Source: Syngnathus acus
Taxonomy: Eukaryota; Chordata; Actinopteri; Syngnathiformes; Syngnathidae
Assembly (NCBI RefSeq): GCF_901709675.1
Contig: NC_051088.1
Coordinates: 62,001-126,000 of the forward strand
Reading direction: 5' to 3'
DNA length: 64,000 nucleotides
Part shown: piece by piece, positions 60,980 to 64,000 of the stretch
Layout: every line of letters begins with the position of its first letter
Position numbering within the stretch: position 1 is the stretch's first letter
Notes under the pieces: generated by a model
Told to the model about the DNA's origin: nothing
Database searches by the model: none
The model's input: the letters and a program-made list of their open reading frames with translations, nothing else
Translations under genes and position numbers: made by a program

Positions 60980-61373
60980 TGTTAGAGTGGTGCTCACTCT
61001 AACTTATTTTGCAAGAACCACATGGGAGACAATTAAGTCTTTTTGGGCACCTGCAGGCGGAGAGTCAATTCGTCGCTGTGCATACAGCGATGATCGAATG
61101 ACGTCTGCCTCTCGCCTCCTGCATGAGCATTTTTATTAAGAGAAACAGGGTGGGGGTGACAGTGGACTGGATAGGGAAGAGAAAACCCTTGACCTCTAGT
61201 CAAAGCATAGCAGGGGATGTTTTACGACATTGTGTAGGATGGGACAAGCTAGGTAATTTATTACTGGTTAGACACCAACGTAAGCATAAAACTAATCTAG
61301 CTAGGTTATTTATTACTGGTTACATACATTCCAACATAATCATACGATCAAGATAGTTTGGAAAACCCTGACA
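60980..61373 (-). repeat. Shared middle LTR of the tandem retroviral segments
   Basis: 394 bp, reading TGTCAGGGTTTTCC to CACCACTCTAACA on the minus strand, preceded by AAAACAGGAGGGATA. It is closer to the solo LTR at 10423 than to 58643-59070. It serves as 3' LTR for the decayed env at 61625-62375 and stands as 5' LTR to the intact env. Confidence 0.9.
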
Positions 61374-61624
61374 TATCCCTCCTGTTTTATCATATGATTA
61401 TGTCAACCCAATCCACAAACACAAGCAAGAAAACATAAAGAAGAATAGTAAAAATAATAAACAATGATAGCAATAACTTCCAGTGAAGATGAGGTAGTTC
61501 CTCAATACTCCAGTTCAAACTTAGTGTGTGATCTAAAAACCTGCTGGCCGATGTTAAATCGCAGGAAAAGTCTCACACGGTCCCTCTGCCTTAGGCGACC
61601 AGAATGCTATCAATAAAAAACAAA

Positions 61625-62375
61625 AAAACAAAGCCACGATCCGTTCTGAATGAATTAGGTCCCGTCCAATGGTGCAGCCATGTTGGCAGGAGAGCCCCTA
61701 CGCCTTGAACTGGCTCTCCCATCCTGGCACACAGCGGTGATGTCCAAAGCTCCCATCCAGTTTCCTCCTGGAGAGCAGTTGTCGTTAATGCATTCGTGGG
61801 TCTTGTTTTCTCGGATGAAACACGTGTAGTCCATTCCAGGTAGCCTTTTTGTTTAGGCCACTTGTGGCATCTGTCGTCCTCCAACAGTTACATTGGGATC
61901 AATCCAAAAGAGTTCAATCACAGATTCATTTCTGCGAGTCCAGGGCAGTAGGGGTAGCGTCGCTGACGGTGACAGCACGGTGTTGATATCCAACTCCTCC
62001 CATGGATGCCATACATTTCGCTTCAGTGACATTCATTGCCCTGGCCTCCAAGTGAACTTGCGTGGAGGAAGGGGGGTGTTTTGAACACACATAACACCCC
62101 TCCTGTGTGTGGGCTCTCAGTGAACTTGACGTACCGGTACCACGTGTTGGTTTCGTATGGGTTTCTGGGGTCTCATGACCGGTCCTCAAAGTTCTCATCG
62201 TGTGACCATCGTTTCCCACGGTCAACATCATCACTTGGTCTGTTCAGATGAGTCCATAGACCATAGCATGCTCCAACCACAACGCAGCAGAGGATCCACC
62301 TGGCATCTGGAGCCCCGTTGCTACTAAGATGACAGGAACACCGAGACATACCCCCGCCTAGCGGAGTTGGAATCG
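61625..62375 (-). pseudogene. Decayed env lacking the transmembrane subunit
   Basis: Corresponds to the first 250 or so codons of the intact env (GYQHRAVTVSDA, SSTQVHLEARAMNVTEAKCM, HTQEGCYVCSK), with frameshifts at several points. It jumps at about 61622 straight to post-env sequence. About 0.86 kb, covering the cleavage region, CX6CC and membrane anchor, is missing. Similarity is high in the 5' part and lower in the remainder. Confidence 0.85.
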
Positions 62376-62705
62376 TTGTTCGCAGACTTCGCCACCACCC
62401 CGAAATGAGGCGCCCAGCACTCCCTGTAGCTTGCAGTGGCTGAGGTGAATCCAGCTGGGTTGTTCAGCGATCTTCACTAAGGTGGGGGTAGTCAGCAAGA
62501 CTTGGAATGGTCCCTCCCACCGTGGGCTGACCCAGTTCTTTCTTTTAATGACCTTGATGTAGACCCAGTCTCCTGGATTGATGGGGTTGTCGACCTGTGA
62601 GGAGGAAAAATCAGGCGGCAGTAAATTTGCATTGGACATATCTTTCAGTTTGAGGGTCCTGATCATATAAACTGCCAAGGACTGTTCTTCATCTGCCCTT
62701 TGCAA
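62358..62705 (-). CDS. pol: Retroviral integrase C-terminal end (pol fragment)
   Basis: A 115-codon frame with [40 protein letters not shown] and WIHLSHCK. This is the GPY/F-type C-terminal domain that ends gammaretroviral-like integrases. The last 20 or so codons overlap the start of env sequence in another frame, as in many gamma-type viruses. The catalytic core is not in the window or is too decayed to see. Confidence 0.82.
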   Translation of the reverse strand: MQRADEEQSLAVYMIRTLKLKDMSNANLLPPDFSSSQVDNPINPGDWVYIKVIKRKNWVSPRWEGPFQVLLTTPTLVKIAEQPSWIHLSHCKLQGVLGASFRGGGEVCEQRFQLR

Positions 62706-62710
62706 CTCTT

Positions 62711-64000
62711 GTAGTCAATTGTAATGCCCTTTTTAACGAGGCAGATAGGAGTGTTTGCGGGAAGAGTTTGAGCACTCCCTACTGATTCCTCCTAACCAAA
62801 CACCGTTCATGACAGGGGCTTTCCCATTTATTGCCTCCTGTCTTAAAGGAGATTCCCTTATCCATGCCGTCTTCTTCCTAACACATTCGCACCCACACAG
62901 GTTGTGCACATAAACGCACACACACCGAGCGCGCACCCAAGGCTCAGACAAACGACAACAGCCTGACACAACTTTACAGAGATTACGCACGAACACAGAA
63001 CACAGACAAAGGGATTCTATACATCTCTCATGTAGCTTCTTTTGATAGAACCTCCTATTGGTAACTGTGTAGCGGACTGTTTAGCATATAATCCTTTACT
63101 CAACTCCCTTGCTTCTACTTTTCCATGTCGGTGCAGTTGTAAGTGACCCCTATTGCAGTCAGACCCCTATTGTTAACTGCCGCCTTGTGCGACTCCTATG
63201 CATGATTGTGTGAAAGTCAAAAATTGAACGTATCCAACTTTCTGACCACCCAAACTCCACTGTGGGGCAACAAACTTACTATTTTATTGAGTAGGTACAT
63301 TGAGGAACCTAGCTTCCTCTTGACTGAATTCACTTTAGTCCAAATGTCCTATTCTAAAATGTATATAACTCAACCTCTCCTTCTTGAGCCTGACGAGCCA
63401 AAATATCAGATGTTTCCTACCGTTTTAGCCTATTTGTTCTATCCAAATCTGTTCAGTCTCCGATTATAATGCTTTTCTCTGTAGCTCTACGCATTATCTA
63501 ATTTTTTTCACAAATCTCCTCAGTTCTGTCAAACCCAGTGCACAATGAAGCTCCCTTCCACTTTGAGCCAAGCTCCATCAAGTTTGGTAACGCCACAGCA
63601 AGGAGTGCGATTTGGTTGTCGGACACTTCAAGTCCATATCTTTTTCAGCACCTCACACTCTCAAGTTGGTGTTCTTTTGTTGTTGCTTCAGAGCCAACCC
63701 ATCCATCACTCTCGAATGAGTCCATTGTTCAAATGAGTCCATTTTCATCATTGTGAGTTCCTCTGCTTCTCACTGTCTTTTCTCGTCCCCAAGGATGTCG
63801 TCTTTTCTCTGGAGTGTACTTGCCCCCCTCCAAGCACAACAACAGTCTTTCCTTGTCCTTGCCAAAGGTCAAAGATGCGTCAAAGCCAGGCACCGTTTTG
63901 TAGACGTCCACGGCTGCAGGCAGAGTCTCGGGATCGAGTTTCAGGGATCCTGGCACTGAGAGCGACAGACTGGGACATCAAACTTGTAACCAAATGTAGC
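62711..64000. other. Right end of window, unassigned
   Basis: A possible continuation of the retroviral internal region on the minus strand (a frame with LPANTPICLVKKG near 62735-62770) is too short to assign. At 63729-63956 a minus-strand frame reads LKLDPETLPAAVDVYKTVPG, then FDASLTFGKDKERLLLCLEG, without a family I recognise. A plus-strand frame at 63538-63756 follows TCTCCTCAG. None can be called as a gene. Confidence 0.35.

Larger units (their letters stand above)
58643..61373 (-). mobile_element. Endogenous retrovirus segment LTR-env-LTR (no gag or pol)
   Basis: Minus-strand order: LTR 61373-60980, about 30 bp, complete env frame 60948-59389, about 320 bp 3' region with polypurine tract, LTR 59070-58643. 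No gag or pol sequence lies between the first LTR and env. The two LTRs are visibly diverged and differ in length (394 and 428 bp), so they are not a pair fixed at one recent insertion unless changed later. The gamma-type env and the neighbouring integrase tail place the element among gamma/epsilon-like fish retroviruses (inference). Confidence 0.85.
61374..62710 (-). mobile_element. Second retroviral 3' segment (pol end, decayed env, LTR)
   Basis: Minus-strand order: integrase C-terminus (62705-62358), env 5' part (about 62375-61625), then 3' region with polypurine tract leading into the LTR at 61373. Sequence matches the intact copy on both sides of a deletion near 61622. Upstream of 62710 I cannot assign more pol or gag with confidence. 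Confidence 0.82.

Overview
The window is eukaryotic and almost certainly from a teleost fish, probably a percomorph. A single recognisable cellular gene, split into short exons with GT/AG junctions, lies in DNA saturated with fish-type transposons: RTE/Rex3-type and L2/Rex1-type LINEs, tRNA-derived SINEs, hAT, Tc1/mariner and piggyBac DNA elements, LTR elements and an endogenous retrovirus. No prokaryotic features are present and no rRNA gene was seen. The only tRNA-like sequences are repeat-derived.

The gene is an SR-protein kinase, best matched to SRPK3, on the + strand from 3896 to about 45075. Twelve exons can be placed; their phases join without conflict over 1275 nt (424 codons plus stop). 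They encode the catalytic-loop half of the N-terminal kinase segment, a short spacer, and the whole C-terminal kinase segment with stop codon and poly(A) signal. Exons for the start codon, glycine-rich loop and catalytic lysine are not in the window and should lie upstream of position 1. Introns 4, 5, 6 and 7 (7.5, 10.9, 2.7 and 13.8 kb) and intron 10 (3.6 kb) are large, mostly because of transposons.

Layout. 1-3800: complex satellite (134/141-bp minisatellite, a 60-bp-class array, an array of CACTTCCGG units) ending in a LINE tail. 3896-4760: exons 1-4. 5111-8464: near full-length antisense RTE/Rex3-type LINE with a 12-bp target duplication. 8500-12010: SINEs and an antisense L2-type LINE broken by a solo retroviral LTR and a hAT MITE. 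12304-12396: exon 5. 12830-23300: SINEs, LINE fragments and a hAT element. 23317-26295: exons 6 and 7. 28080-32040: antisense Rex3-type fragments interrupted by a 2-kb non-autonomous LTR element. 32280-35030: piggyBac relic containing another inserted element. 35205-36610: deleted Rex3-type copy. 37485-39473: MITE beside a large fold-back element. 40104-44507: exons 8-12, with a Tc1-like element in intron 10.

Downstream of the gene (45.1-64 kb) I recognise no second host gene. There is an ACTAGT-rich segment, an 87-bp satellite split by nested DNA transposons, tandem tRNA-like units, a Tc1 element split by a 1.2-kb solo LTR with a second LTR of the same family inverted nearby, LINE relics with a restriction-like endonuclease segment, an L2-type LINE with intact YADD box, and on the minus strand two retroviral 3' segments in tandem. 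One of these carries a complete 519-codon env frame directly behind an LTR with no gag or pol between. Several insertions can be ordered in time because their target duplications are readable.
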